A stretch of DNA of 64,000 nucleotides from Atrichornis clamosus (Eukaryota; Chordata; Aves; Passeriformes; Menuridae). A program made the position numbers and the translations under genes. This document shows positions 51,226 through 62,300 of this stretch, piece by piece. Below the pieces are notes generated by a model. The model did no database searches and was not told the DNA's origin. It worked only from the letters and a program-made list of their open reading frames with translations. How positions within the stretch are numbered: position 1 is the first letter of the stretch; each line of letters begins with the position of its first letter. The DNA is taken from the NCBI GenBank assembly GCA_013400975.1, contig WBMZ01011571.1, positions 248,001 through 312,000 of the forward strand, in the 5' to 3' direction.

Positions 51226-54200
51226 GTTCCACAAACTGTTCAGTACACTTGACCACCAGGTTTTGAAAACCACCGCATTCTGCAGCTTGCAATGAAGAAA
51301 TCTCACAGTCTTAGGAGTGCTTCTGTATTTAAGTGAATAGAAGATTATGCATAATATATCAGCAATGCTTGAAATTTTTTGAGAACCTATGAAGCACTGT
51401 ATATTTCTTTAATTGAAAAGACATCACAGAAGGGAGAGTTCAAAATTACCTCATGACATAAAATGTTCATTAGTGTCTTTATTTAGCTTGGTCTTAGAAA
51501 TGAGGTATCCCTGGTTATATGACGTTGAGCCAACTGCAAGTTATCATTTAGATATGCTGTGAATGCTATCTCACCACACAGGAATCATACCACAGGATAT
51601 CATCAGAGAAGACTAAAAATACACAAAATGTGACTTGTGAGTAAGTGAGTACTTCTTTTGAGATTAGAAGCAAATTTTAGATTTAAAGAAGGTTTTGACT
51701 AACATGACTGCACCTCAGTGAGTATACAATCGAGTGATTCTGGATTGTACAGCCAAGTTCTGTAGTTAATTTCCAGTCTTATAGTGTATTTTTAAAAATT
51801 TTCCCATTTCTGTGCTAAAAATTGAGACTGTCTGCTTCCTTCAGAGACTTAAGCTTCCTTTAAGTGCAACATGGAACCTAGAGTGCAAAAATAGAGCAAG
51901 TAATCATGTCTGTATGCCACTCTTCCTTCAAGCTGGGTTGTTCTCCTCAGCTCACATTTAACTGATAAGCCTTATGTATGGTAATGGTTGGTCTGTCAGT
52001 GATAGGATACACATTGTGTGAATGCTCATTACTATCCATATAACACAGACAATGCCAGAGGAATTTGTTTAAACCATTTTTTGTGGCTTGCCCATAATTT
52101 CCCTGAAGTCATTAACCTCACAGAAGTGCAATAAGTAAATCCTCCACAGAAACCATTGATAAAGTATTTATGAGAAGAAGGAATTTATTCCTTCTGTATG
52201 AAAACCAGGGAAGAAGGCCTGATTATGCATCAAAATGGGTTGCAGCAAAGAATTTAGGTATAGGCTTTGAAAAGAGCTGCAAATGTCAGACAAAAATCAA
52301 GCCACTTGGAGTCTTTATGAAGAACACACAGAAATTCAGGAGATATTATTCCAGCCTATAAGGTTAAATGAAAGACACAACCCCCGGAATTTTGGCCACA
52401 TCACATCATGGTCTTGTATTGAGGCTGGATATCATCTTTCCCAATCATCTTGTAAGTGCAGCTTCATAAGGTGTAAATAACCAGTCTTTATGTGTTGCTC
52501 ATTAATTTCACCCCAAGGAACATACTTCATAAAGTTGAACACAGTGTCAGAAATGATTGCAGTACAAAATTTGCTTTTGTTGCTATGCTAGCCAGTTCTA
52601 AAAGTAATTTCCATCAGTGAGAGCCAGGAAATCATGAGTTCATCTCAGTTCTGACAATGATTCCTTGTGTGAATTCCAGTATGTCATTCAAATGCTGGTT
52701 TTCCAAAAGGGCCTCTTAGTTTGGACCCTTTTTATCTTGGGTGTCTACTTTCTGAGATTTAGCGTGAAATCCTGATTTCATTGAAGTTCCTTGAACTTTT
52801 ATGTTCATAGGGTCAGAATTTTACCCCTATGATTTTTGTTTGAGAGTTCTGGATTCCCAGTCTCTACTGACTTCCTCTGGTCAGCAGTTTTGCATTCCTA
52901 CAACCAGGCCCTTTTTGCAGTTCAACATTTTATTAATATTTTCACTATGGGGTAAACAGTTACAAATAAAAACAACTCTTTTTCAGTTACAGTAATGAAG
53001 ACAAACAATAAATCCAGTATCTGGGAAAGCACCATAAAGTTGCAAGCCAAAATTATGTTCAATTCTGGGGTTTGAGCCTTTCCTCATGAGTATTCATCAT
53101 TCTATATAAATATTTGTGGATGCCTCGCATTTATTGCAGTTACCAGCAATAGCTGGGCTACCATCACAGATAATAGAACTGTGGAATATTCTTTTTAGTT
53201 TCTACTCATAACTAAGCCCTGATTTCACAAACCCAGATTTTAATTTTTTTTTTTTTATGCACCCGTCTATGTGTTTACCTATCAGGCACTACCTATGATT
53301 AAATCAGGCTATAACAAGCTTTAATGCAATGGCACAGGAAAAAGAAGATGTAATATGATCTCTTTTTCTTGTGCTTACATATAGAAGTGCAGCTTCAGAT
53401 CTCTGTGTTTCTGACTTCCCATCCAAAAAATGTGTTGAAACCCCACTAGAAATGACAATTCAGACTTTATATCCCAGATGATTTGCTGAATAATTATGAT
53501 CTCTGCACACCAAAACCACACAGTCCAACCTTTTAGCAGTTTCGGGTTTTTTTTCAAACCAACTGCTGAATGTTAAGTTTTGAACCTAAAAAAAAATATT
53601 TCTAGTATGTGTTTATAAATTAATAACTTGAGAACTAAACAAAGTGCATTAAATATGCCTTGATCTAGTGTACTGACCATTTAGTTTCTCAGTGTAGTAA
53701 GAATCTTCACAGAAGGAAAATTCATTTGGTGCTTTCAAAAAATAATGATCATGTTTCTCTGCCAGCTGAAAATCATTCTGACATATTTCAGAGGGGTTTT
53801 CTTGCAACCTTGAATGAACACAGCCTTGAAGCAGGGGCAAGGTAGATTAAGAGATATTGGTGGTACTGTGTGGTCGTGCATAATGTTCTCCTCCGCTATG
53901 TCTGGTTTCATTGCTGACACCAGACCCCTCAGGGGTAAGGAAATGTTAGATTCTAGAAATGACTTGTGCACCTAAAATCCATAGCTGAAATTCTTGGACC
54001 TTCTGCTCTAAACTCTACACGACTCTAGAAAGTCTATTTGCTCCCTTCCTCAGACTCAGGTAAGTGTTCTTGAATAGGAATCACTCAAGATAAACATATG
54101 AGTTTAGGTATTTCATTCAATAAAATTGTCAAAATTGTCTAAAAATTCAAGCTGTAAAGATGAAACACAAATAAATAGTGTCTTTGAATTGAGCATAAAT

Positions 54201-57200
54201 ATCAGGGGAATTATTTTATTATTCTGGTTCTATCAATTGTTCTTCAGATGCCCTTGCATTGCAAGAACACACCAGCAATCACCAGGACATGAAATGGTGA
54301 TTTGAATTTTTAAGATTCAAGATTTGAATTTTATTCAAATTCACTAACTTTACTTTTATCTACTCTCTTTATGCTTAATTTCTCATTCTACATTTTCTTC
54401 TTATTTCAGTACATACATGCAATGCAACTTTGAATTTCTTTATAAAATTGTGCTTTCAATCTAAAGTAATCAATCAAGCAAAGAAAAGAACAAGTCAATC
54501 TCATAGAATATTATTTTTATTTATGCTGGTCATAAAATATCAATCATAATTTTAAAGCAATTTTATGAAAATACCATTATAATCACCTTTTAGGAAAGCT
54601 GGTTCACAGTGATAAAATAATGCATGAAAAGAAATAAAACTCTTGTTTATTTGCTTGAAAAGTGATAAAAAACTTTAAGGGTCTGTCTGAAATTCCTTTT
54701 ATCATTTTTTCCATATAAAGAACAGCAGAGTGAAAACCACGTAAATACAAAGATGATTATGGGAACTTAAATACCAAGGCACTAATAGGACAAGATCTAT
54801 CCCTTCTCTCACACAACTGCCTTCCACACAAGTGAAACAGCCTAGAAGACACATCTTGTAGGTTTCCAGCTTTCCAAAAATCCCATATTGCTTCAGATAT
54901 GTCTCATTAAGATGTATGGTAAATCCTTCTCCTGAATGCTTTTTGTCAAGGTTTGAAGAATCAATTAACAGGCTAGAATAATTTTCTTTTAATCTCTGTA
55001 AAAGATACAAATCCCGTGAATAAGACATACAGTGAGTCCCACCGGTATCATCTTACACAAATTAAGATTTTAAATTAGTCTTTAAAAACCTGCTTTATGG
55101 CTACATTTCTCAGTGATTGTGTGCTCTGCTTCGGTGCAGTTTTTAGGAAAAAAAAATTCAGAGATGATGATCTCACTTCTGAACTACAGTCCAGTTAAGG
55201 GATAAAAAATTAAATATCTGCTCCTTGTGTCCTTATACATCTTTTCTATATCCATGTTTTTCATGTCATTTTCAGTATTTTGTGATATTTGTTAGATTAA
55301 TACAATCACTATCTGTAGGGAAAAAAAATAGATTGAAAAATCTTTCTGAAATCTATTAGGCACTGTATTTCTTCATTGTTTGGCTTAGTCTCCTGTGTGG
55401 CAATAATGAGGTACTAAAAAGTAACCAGGTTATTGCTGAGGTATTTTTTACACCATTTAACATCTAACTATGTGTTAAATCTATAAGCTATTTTCAATAG
55501 GTTTCAGAACCCAATATATTTTAACACTTCAAATTTTTTCATTTGGTTCATAATAATTCTATCTCCTGTTGAGCTGTATCTCAAACTCAAATCTGCTGAT
55601 AGAATCATCCAGGGCAGCTTCAAAATTTATAGGACATAAATGATCCCATAATGATGAGATGAGTGTACAAGGAAATCTGTCAAAATGTATGTGCTTAGGA
55701 GACTTTATTTTTTAATAAGTGTAATAACTAATGCATGAATATCTGTTGCCTTTGGCTCTGGTGAAAGTTTCAATAATAAGTACAGTGTGAAAGAAAAATA
55801 AGAAAAAAGGTCCATACTAGAATAAAGGGAAGTGGCAACAAAAAAAAAATACCTAAACTGTATTTGTTCATCTTACAGATCCACCAAGTGAAACAGTAAA
55901 TGTGTTTCAAGCTAGATTTTCTTAATAAGCTATTTTTATCGGAAAATATACAAGTATGTGACTGAAGATACTCTATTCTCTTTCAGGCACTTGCAGCTCA
56001 ATAAAGCTAAGCTATTTTCTCTTTTTTTTTAAGTGTCACAGTCTCAGAACAAAATATTTCTTGATTTATCCTATGACTTAGGACACAGTCAAACTGAATA
56101 TTCTGTAACTGACCTTTAATCATTATTTTGATTTCAAACACATTAGAATAAATAGTGCTTTATATTGTAAAAAAATGCATATGCATTACCTATTTAATGA
56201 GACATGGAGCAGATTAGAATGTGGCAGATATTTGCATGCATATACTGTGGCTGCAAGAATAAAAGCAAAAAAGCTTCGAGTTAGTGTATTGAGCATTAAT
56301 AATGCATGACAGCAAAAAAAAATCATGATGGCAAATTTTTGACTTGAATACATGGTACTAAGAACATAACAATTTTTGTAAGCAAGAAAACAAGCAACAT
56401 ACATGGAATATTGTTTTTATAGCCATTATCTTTAGACACCAATGAAATATTAATTTTGTGTTAATGGTAGTTTTCATGTTACTGCTAAGGACTGACTTCC
56501 ACAGATGCCTTAGGAAACAAGGAAAATGATAGAATCAATAAGGTTTCTACTTTTACTTGCAGTCTTATGAAATAAAATAGGTTTGCTTTTGGAAAACATT
56601 CAGAATTAATCAAAGTAATAATGTCTGAACCTTTTTTAAATAAGTAGGAAGAACTCTTTAACTCACAAGATGCAAGAAATATGCAGATTGCATACATATA
56701 GTAATCTCTTTTATGACATTTTGGATTGCTTGGGTTTTACCCACCTCCTTGTATGCCTGCAGAGAGATCAAAATTAAAGATTAAGCAGCAAGCATTTAAT
56801 TCTTGTTTGAGACCGACTAGTCTTTTTGTATATGAGTTTTTCAGGAGCTCTTTGGTTATCCATGCATTCGTCCTGTCAACTTTGTTTGACTTCTGGCATG
56901 TTGGAATAGGCAGTTCTTAAGTTTGGAGGAGGTAATCCTTGAAATTCAACGAAGATTTATGATATTCTGTCAGGTATTCAGTAAAACATTAATCTGGGCT
57001 ACATGGCTTCTTCAAGAGACAGGAAGACAGACTGCTCTGTTAGTGGCACCTCATAGGATGGTTCATAAGATGCATGTTCTTTCCCTCCCATCTCTTAAAA
57101 GAATAACAACAGATTTTACCACATTTGTAAACATAAAATAGCTCAGTATCTACATTTTATATGCCAAAACCAAAGAAAATTACTAAGTATAAATTACCAA

Positions 57201-57324
57201 TTGGATTTCCAGTGTGATGGGCTAGAGGTGTTTCTACAGTTTATAGGTCAAATTATGTTTCTGTACCTGCTTCCACAGAAAAATAAGTGGACTGAAAGAA
57301 GAGAAAAGGCCCACACTGACTGTG
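51226..57324. other. Unique AT-rich noncoding DNA, 6.1 kb
   Basis: No gene was recognised. Open frames at 52170-52480 (plus) and 54702-55028 (minus, 108 codons with a hydrophobic C-terminus) have no known domain and no visible splice context. A run of T at 53247-53258 is simple sequence. Confidence 0.5.
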
Positions 57325-57813
57325 AGGGAGTCAAGGAGTGCACAAGAAAACTGAATGGCCAAGCCCACAGAGTGGTGGTGAATGGAGTTACATCCAGTGG
57401 GCAACCGGTCACAAATGGTGTTCCCAGGGTTCAGCCCTGCTCCGACAGGCCCCATCGGTGCCCGTCCTGTTTTATAACTTTCTTGACAATTCTAAAGTGC
57501 CCCTTCAGCAACCTCAGAGAAAACATCAAATTGGATGGGAGCTTTGATCTACTGGAGGAAGATCCTGCAGAGGAATCTGGAAAGGCTGGATCAGTGGGCC
57601 GAGGTCAATCGGGTGAGGTCCAACAAGGCCAAGTACTGGGTCCTGCACTTGGGTCAAAACAACCCCACAGGGCTACAGGCTGGGGGCAGAGTAGCTGGAA
57701 AACTGCCTGATGGAAAATGACCTGGGGGTGCTGGCAAACAGCAGCTCAACATGAGCCAGCATGTGCCCAGGTGGACAAGGAGGCCAATGGCATCCTGGCC
57801 TGTATCAGTATTA
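57325..57813 (+). mobile_element. CR1 LINE, left part (RT region), interrupted by an LTR
   Basis: Translation gives the CR1 reverse transcriptase region in several frames. The AHRVVVNGVTSSGQPVTNG block (about 57361-57417) is the start; then the frame shifts; the ADD catalytic box is reduced to LREN (57513-57524) before IKLDGSFDLLEE; RNLERLDQWAEVN (about 57565-57603), NKAKYWVLHLGQNNP and LNMSQHV follow. The two catalytic aspartates are missing and at least two frameshifts are present, so it is dead. The sequence stops abruptly at GCCTGTATCAGTATTA (57798-57813), inside the motif that reads GCCTGTATCAGCAATAG in the 27.4-kb copy, and resumes at 58759. The 5' boundary is uncertain by a few tens of bases. 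Confidence 0.88.
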
Positions 57814-57932
57814 TGATCAGCTTAGAGAAAATTCTCTGTGAATTGCGGAAAACAACTTAGATTCGAAAATTACCTGGTAACGAGATTAAAACTCGAAAGG
57901 AGTTATATGCTTATACCAAAAAATTGATATAT

Positions 57933-57938
57933 TTTATT
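57933..57938 (-). terminator. LTR polyadenylation signal (AATAAA on minus strand)
   Basis: TTTATT on the + strand reads AATAAA on the minus strand, about 120 bp inside the sense 3' end of the LTR. It supports minus-strand orientation. Confidence 0.6.
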
Positions 57939-57944
57939 TAACAG

Positions 57945-58020
57945 TAAAAGAGAGGCAGAGAGAGAGAGAAAGAAAGAGAAAGAAAGAAAGAAAGAAAGGG
58001 AGAGAAAGAAGTAGGAAAAG
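57945..58020 (+). repeat. GAAA-rich purine microsatellite inside the LTR
   Basis: GAGA repeats pass into GAAA units (about 57969-57998) and a mixed purine tail. It is simple sequence inside the LTR near its sense 3' end. Confidence 0.85.
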
Positions 58021-58411
58021 AGCTGGTGGTGTGGGAAGAGTGACAGAGACAGAAACATATCACCCCTCCGTGGGTCCTGGCCACGTCCCGTTGGTCCTCT
58101 CCATCTGGTCTTCTTGGTGATGATGGTCCCCCACACACAACAGAGAATTCAACAGATTGCTGGGTGGGAATGCCCAGGTACCTCCCCTATATCATGTGCC
58201 ATGCTCTGGTGCAAGGCCCCAGGAATGAGTCTGGGGAGTGCTTTGGGGGTCTTTGATGCATTATGATATATCCTCTGCTGTCCCTTCACATGAATGTTCC
58301 ATGGATCTGGCTTTTGTGGGATGAGGGGTTTTTTTTCCAGCTGAGCCAGTTTGTGTAATGGAGGGTGGGTGTTCACTACCTCTGACCAGAGGTTTTGCCA
58401 TGCACCCAAAA

Positions 58412-58431
58412 CTCTCCTCCTCCTCCTCCTT
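58412..58431 (+). repeat. Short TCC triplet run
   Basis: About five consecutive TCC/CTC units lie in the middle of the reversed LTR. Confidence 0.75.
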
Positions 58432-58758
58432 TGGCAGGGAGAGGGGAGTCTGTGCAAACCTGGCTTCAGCAGATAAGTGCCATGGGCTACAGTTTCCCCA
58501 CCCTGAATCCAGCCAGGGATGGTTCTCAGGACAGCTGCTGGGCTTGATCCTCCCGTGGAAGCACTCACATCCCTCAGCCCAGATCTGAGAATACCGTCAC
58601 TTTTATCTTAACTCACAGTTCAGGGCCTCAGCCCAGGGAACCTTTCAGGGTGTGGTGGTCTTCAGCTCTGTTGGTGCAGTTTTGTTACACAGGTTTTTAA
58701 AAGTCCTGTATAACAATGTTTAAGCCATAAACTGTAGCATTTCAGTCTCCTACAGTCA

Positions 58759-59356
58759 GGAATAGCTCAGCCAGCAGGACCAGGGCAGGGATTGTACTCA
58801 TTGTGCCCCTGTACTCTGCACTGGTGAGGCCACACCTGGAGTGTCACGTTCAATTCTGGGCCCCCTCTCAGAACAAGAAAGACATTGAGGTGCTGGAGTG
58901 CATCCAGAGAAAGGCAATGGAGCTGGTGAAGGGTCTGGAGCACAAGTCCTTTGAGGAGTGACTGAGGGAGCTGGGGATGTTTGGCCTTGAAAAGGGAAGG
59001 CTCAGGGGAGACCTTACTGCTCTCTATAACTACCTGAAAGGAGGTTGTAGCAAGGTGGGTGTTGGTCTCTTCCCCAGGTAACAATTGATAGTACAAGGAG
59101 AAACATCCTCAAGGTGCATCCAGGGAGGTTTAGATTGGATATTATGAGAAAATTCACCAAAAGGATTGTCTAATATTAGAACAGACTGCCCAGGGAAGTA
59201 GCTACTGAGTCACCATCCCTGGAGGTGTTTCAAAGATGTGTAGATGTTGGACTAGGAGACATGGTTTATCAGTGGACCTGGCAGCATTTGGTTAAGTGTT
59301 GGACTCAATGATCTTAAATGTCCTTTCTGACCTAAATGATTCCATGATTATGTGAC
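58759..59356 (+). mobile_element. CR1 LINE, right part (RT C-terminus and 3' UTR)
   Basis: This continues the CR1 broken at 57813. It starts with GGAATAGCTCAGCCAGCAGG (compare AGCAATAGTGTGGCCAGCAG in the 27.4-kb copy). CACTGGTGAGGCCACACC, GAAAGACATTGAGGTGCTGG, GAAGGGTCTGGAGCACAAG and CTCTCTATAACTACCTGAAA follow in CR1 order. The 3' end runs GGACTCAATGATCTTAAATG, CCTTTCTGACCTAAATG and ATTCCATGATTATGTGA. Stops and frame breaks show it is inactive. A minus-strand open frame at 58767-59096 is antisense to it. Confidence 0.9.
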
Positions 59357-62300
59357 AAGTAAAGATGGTTTGACATTCAGGTTTCGGTGTTTAGTGATAT
59401 TCTGCACACTGAGAGTTATGTACCAATATCTCCTTAGTAATGTCACTTTCAGCAAGTGCAAGTGCAGAGAATTAAATGATCTTTTTACCATCTCAAAGTG
59501 CTGCTCTGTATATTTCATATGTGAATGAAAATATCTATTCTTCCATGAAATTAAGTCATTTACCTATAGTTACTAAATAATGGTTGTTATTGCCATGGAT
59601 AAAATTTGAATGGTGAAATCTTAACAGTATTTATGATCTATACTTTTCCAGCTATATTTTTGCTTCCTCCATACAACATATTAGAAGTAGGCACTAATGA
59701 ACACTGACACTATAAAAGTCTTTTTATTAAGGTTACCAAGATCTAAAATTTCTTAGGTTGATTTGACAAAATTCTTCTATAAAAATTATTTTATAAATGC
59801 CACTAGTCTCAGGCATAGTAGAAATTTGACAACAGTCTCCTTCCCTTGTTTGTTAACATTTTTCCTACAATAGAGAGCAATTGATGAGTTTTATTTTACA
59901 TTGTTGCCTGTAGGAGCAGGAAACTAGATTCAGTATTTCAAGAGATCTTTTCAATACAATGTTTCTTTCAATTGGAACCTGGAGGTACAGGATTTTCTTT
60001 AAAAATCTATCAGATGGCAGTAAAGGTTAAAGAGATGTAATAGATCACTTACTCAATTTATCTATTTGGATAGTACTGCTCTTTTGAATATTCTCCTTTG
60101 TATGTTGTTCAGTGCAGTTTTAAATAGCTCAAGGGTCAGAGTTTCTATCAACCCTGTTTAAGGATCAACTTGTAGGAAAATAGGTCTTATGATAAGATAT
60201 CTCTCTGGCTACATCCGTGCCTTTTGTCAGTACAGTAGTCACAGGTAACCCCTGTCTATCCTGGGGAACTATTCAGAATAAAAGCTACCCTTCACTGAAA
60301 ATTAGTAGCTGAGAGACACAAAAAACTAGTCATTCAACAGCAAGAGTCTCAAGCGAGGTGTCTGATCTTCAGAAAACTCAAAAGTTCTCTAGACTTACCT
60401 GAACTAAAAATTTTTACTATTGTGGGGGCCTGAGATCAATGACCTAACTGATTCTTCTACATTTCACACATTTGTGCAATGTCAGAATGCTTAACTCCCG
60501 TCTTTATAATGGTTTGTGTTCTTAACTGATACCAGGATGTTTGCACAGTCCTGCATTTCTGAGCAGTCCTGGACTGTCACCTCTCCTGCTGGCTGATCCT
60601 TCACAGTCAGGTCCCAGTCTGAAACCATATGGTTATTCACTCACAAGTGTCAGTTCTTCATACACTTGGTTCCCTGCACTACTCCCCGGTTTTCCAATCT
60701 GCTTTGGCATTTGCACAGTGAATATTAACAAGTCCCCAAGACATCACTTCCAACTTGTAGGTGAGTCTTTTCACTTTCCATGAAAAAGCTGTCCTGAAGT
60801 GTTTTGTCAATGGTGCTCTTTCCATTCTCTTTCAAAACACTAAAACAGCTTCTTCCCATGAGTGTTCCATGCAGACGATACTGAATTATGATACCCTGTT
60901 ACAAATGCCCAAACTACTGTGAAAATAGAGATGGTAAATCTAAAGAGATGCAAACATCCAAACGTAGTTGAATATTGCCTTGAGCTTTTTAACTGCCTGA
61001 AAACATTTTTAATTAAGGTAGAAGAGAGAACACCTTGACTATCAAAACATGGATGCTTTCAAATGACTTTTTAAAACAATTTGTCTAATAAAATCAAAGC
61101 AAATTTCACCTAGCTTTGTTTGCCTCACTATACTCAGACCTTATAATAATAAAACCATTTTCCTTGGAATTGCTATAAAATTATATAGCAATCCTAGCCA
61201 CAGTTTTTAAAGTGTTTTACACTTCAGTTATCTAGGTCTCTCAATATCTTTTGAATCATATATAAATATCACAACCACAATTTGAACAGATGGAGAATTG
61301 AGATGCTGTAAAATCACTTAAGCTTGTTCTCCAGATCCAATTCAGAATAAGATTCACAATATGTCTAAACCATCTAGAGGCGCCCTGGGATAGCTGCATC
61401 TCTCAAGTAAGTGAGGTCCACAAACGGAAATAATGCAGTCATATCTATTATGTTTCTAGGACTTGAGCTATTATTTCTAGGTTTTGCACTGTGTTATGTC
61501 CACATCCATGTTAGGTGTCTGTAATAGTTCTCTACACTATTGCAGCATAGGCCTTTAAGAATATTTCTTGTTCTAAATTCTACTTATGACACCAGGGACT
61601 GAATGCCATTATGGAAAGAGGTACTTACTTGAGTACTTCTCTTTCACAATAAGCCAATGAAATAAATTTCTTTCAGTTATTTATACTCCAATGGATTTGG
61701 ATATAATTTTCTCTATTGATATCTTTACAATATCAGTTTTGGTTTTTTTTCTTATGTCTTTTTTTTAATGGAAAATGAAACTTTTTAACATCTTTGCTAC
61801 AGCACTGACTTATTAAGAACTAATTGGGGATGTGCTAAAGGCACCTTGCTGTTAGCAAAATTTGTTTGCAGCAATGTAGACAAATAGTCTATCAGTACAG
61901 GGATAAATCTGCTTTATACTGCACATTTTCCTGAGCAGTCTTCATAACATCATACAATTATATATGGGTGTGGAGGTATTGCAGTGGTTATATTCAAGTC
62001 AGTGTAGAATTTTTAAGTGCTGCTGACCTTGTTTTATAAAATTATATTCATTTCATAACAAGAGGATGAAAAATTTCAGAAATGTTTTTGTGTGAACTTG
62101 AAAAATCAATATAATAAAGATGAAAGCATACACATACACAAAGTAATAAAGTTACTAAGAGACTTTATGGAATTATATGTCACAAATAATATTTAAACTA
62201 ATTAGAAGGGTGAAGGTTATCACAAACAAAGGGACAGATTCAGCTCCAGGTTAAAACATGTATATAATCTAAAATTTCTCTTTGTAACTATGTATAAACT

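Larger units (their letters stand above)
57814..58758 (-). mobile_element. LTR inserted into the CR1, reversed (copy D)
   Basis: This 945-bp segment interrupts the CR1 exactly. On the + strand it begins TGATCAGC and ends CAGTCA, so both ends are TG...CA on either strand. On the minus strand it reads TGACTGTAGGAG through to AAGCTGATCA, with a poly(A) signal AATAAA at 57933-57938 about 120 bp before its end. That makes the minus strand the sense strand. The sequences just outside are GTATTA (57808-57813) and GGAATA (58759-58764), a 4-of-6 match, compatible with a decayed 5-6 bp duplication. It contains a GAAA-rich purine array (57945-58020) and a CTC-type triplet run (58412-58431). A minus-strand open frame of 139 codons (58149-58568) lies inside it; it shows no retroviral domain. 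I cannot name the family. Confidence 0.82.

Noticed and set aside
54702..55028. Open frame on the minus strand, 108 codons, with a hydrophobic C-terminus that looks membrane-like
   Set aside because: Hydrophobic readings are common in AT-rich DNA. No homology recognised and no surrounding gene structure.
58149..58568. Open frame of 139 codons on the minus strand
   Set aside because: Falls inside the reversed LTR inserted into CR1. No gag, protease, polymerase or envelope motif is visible.
60541..60783. S/L/P-rich open frame of 80 codons
   Set aside because: No known domain, no start context and no repeat link; treated as a chance frame.
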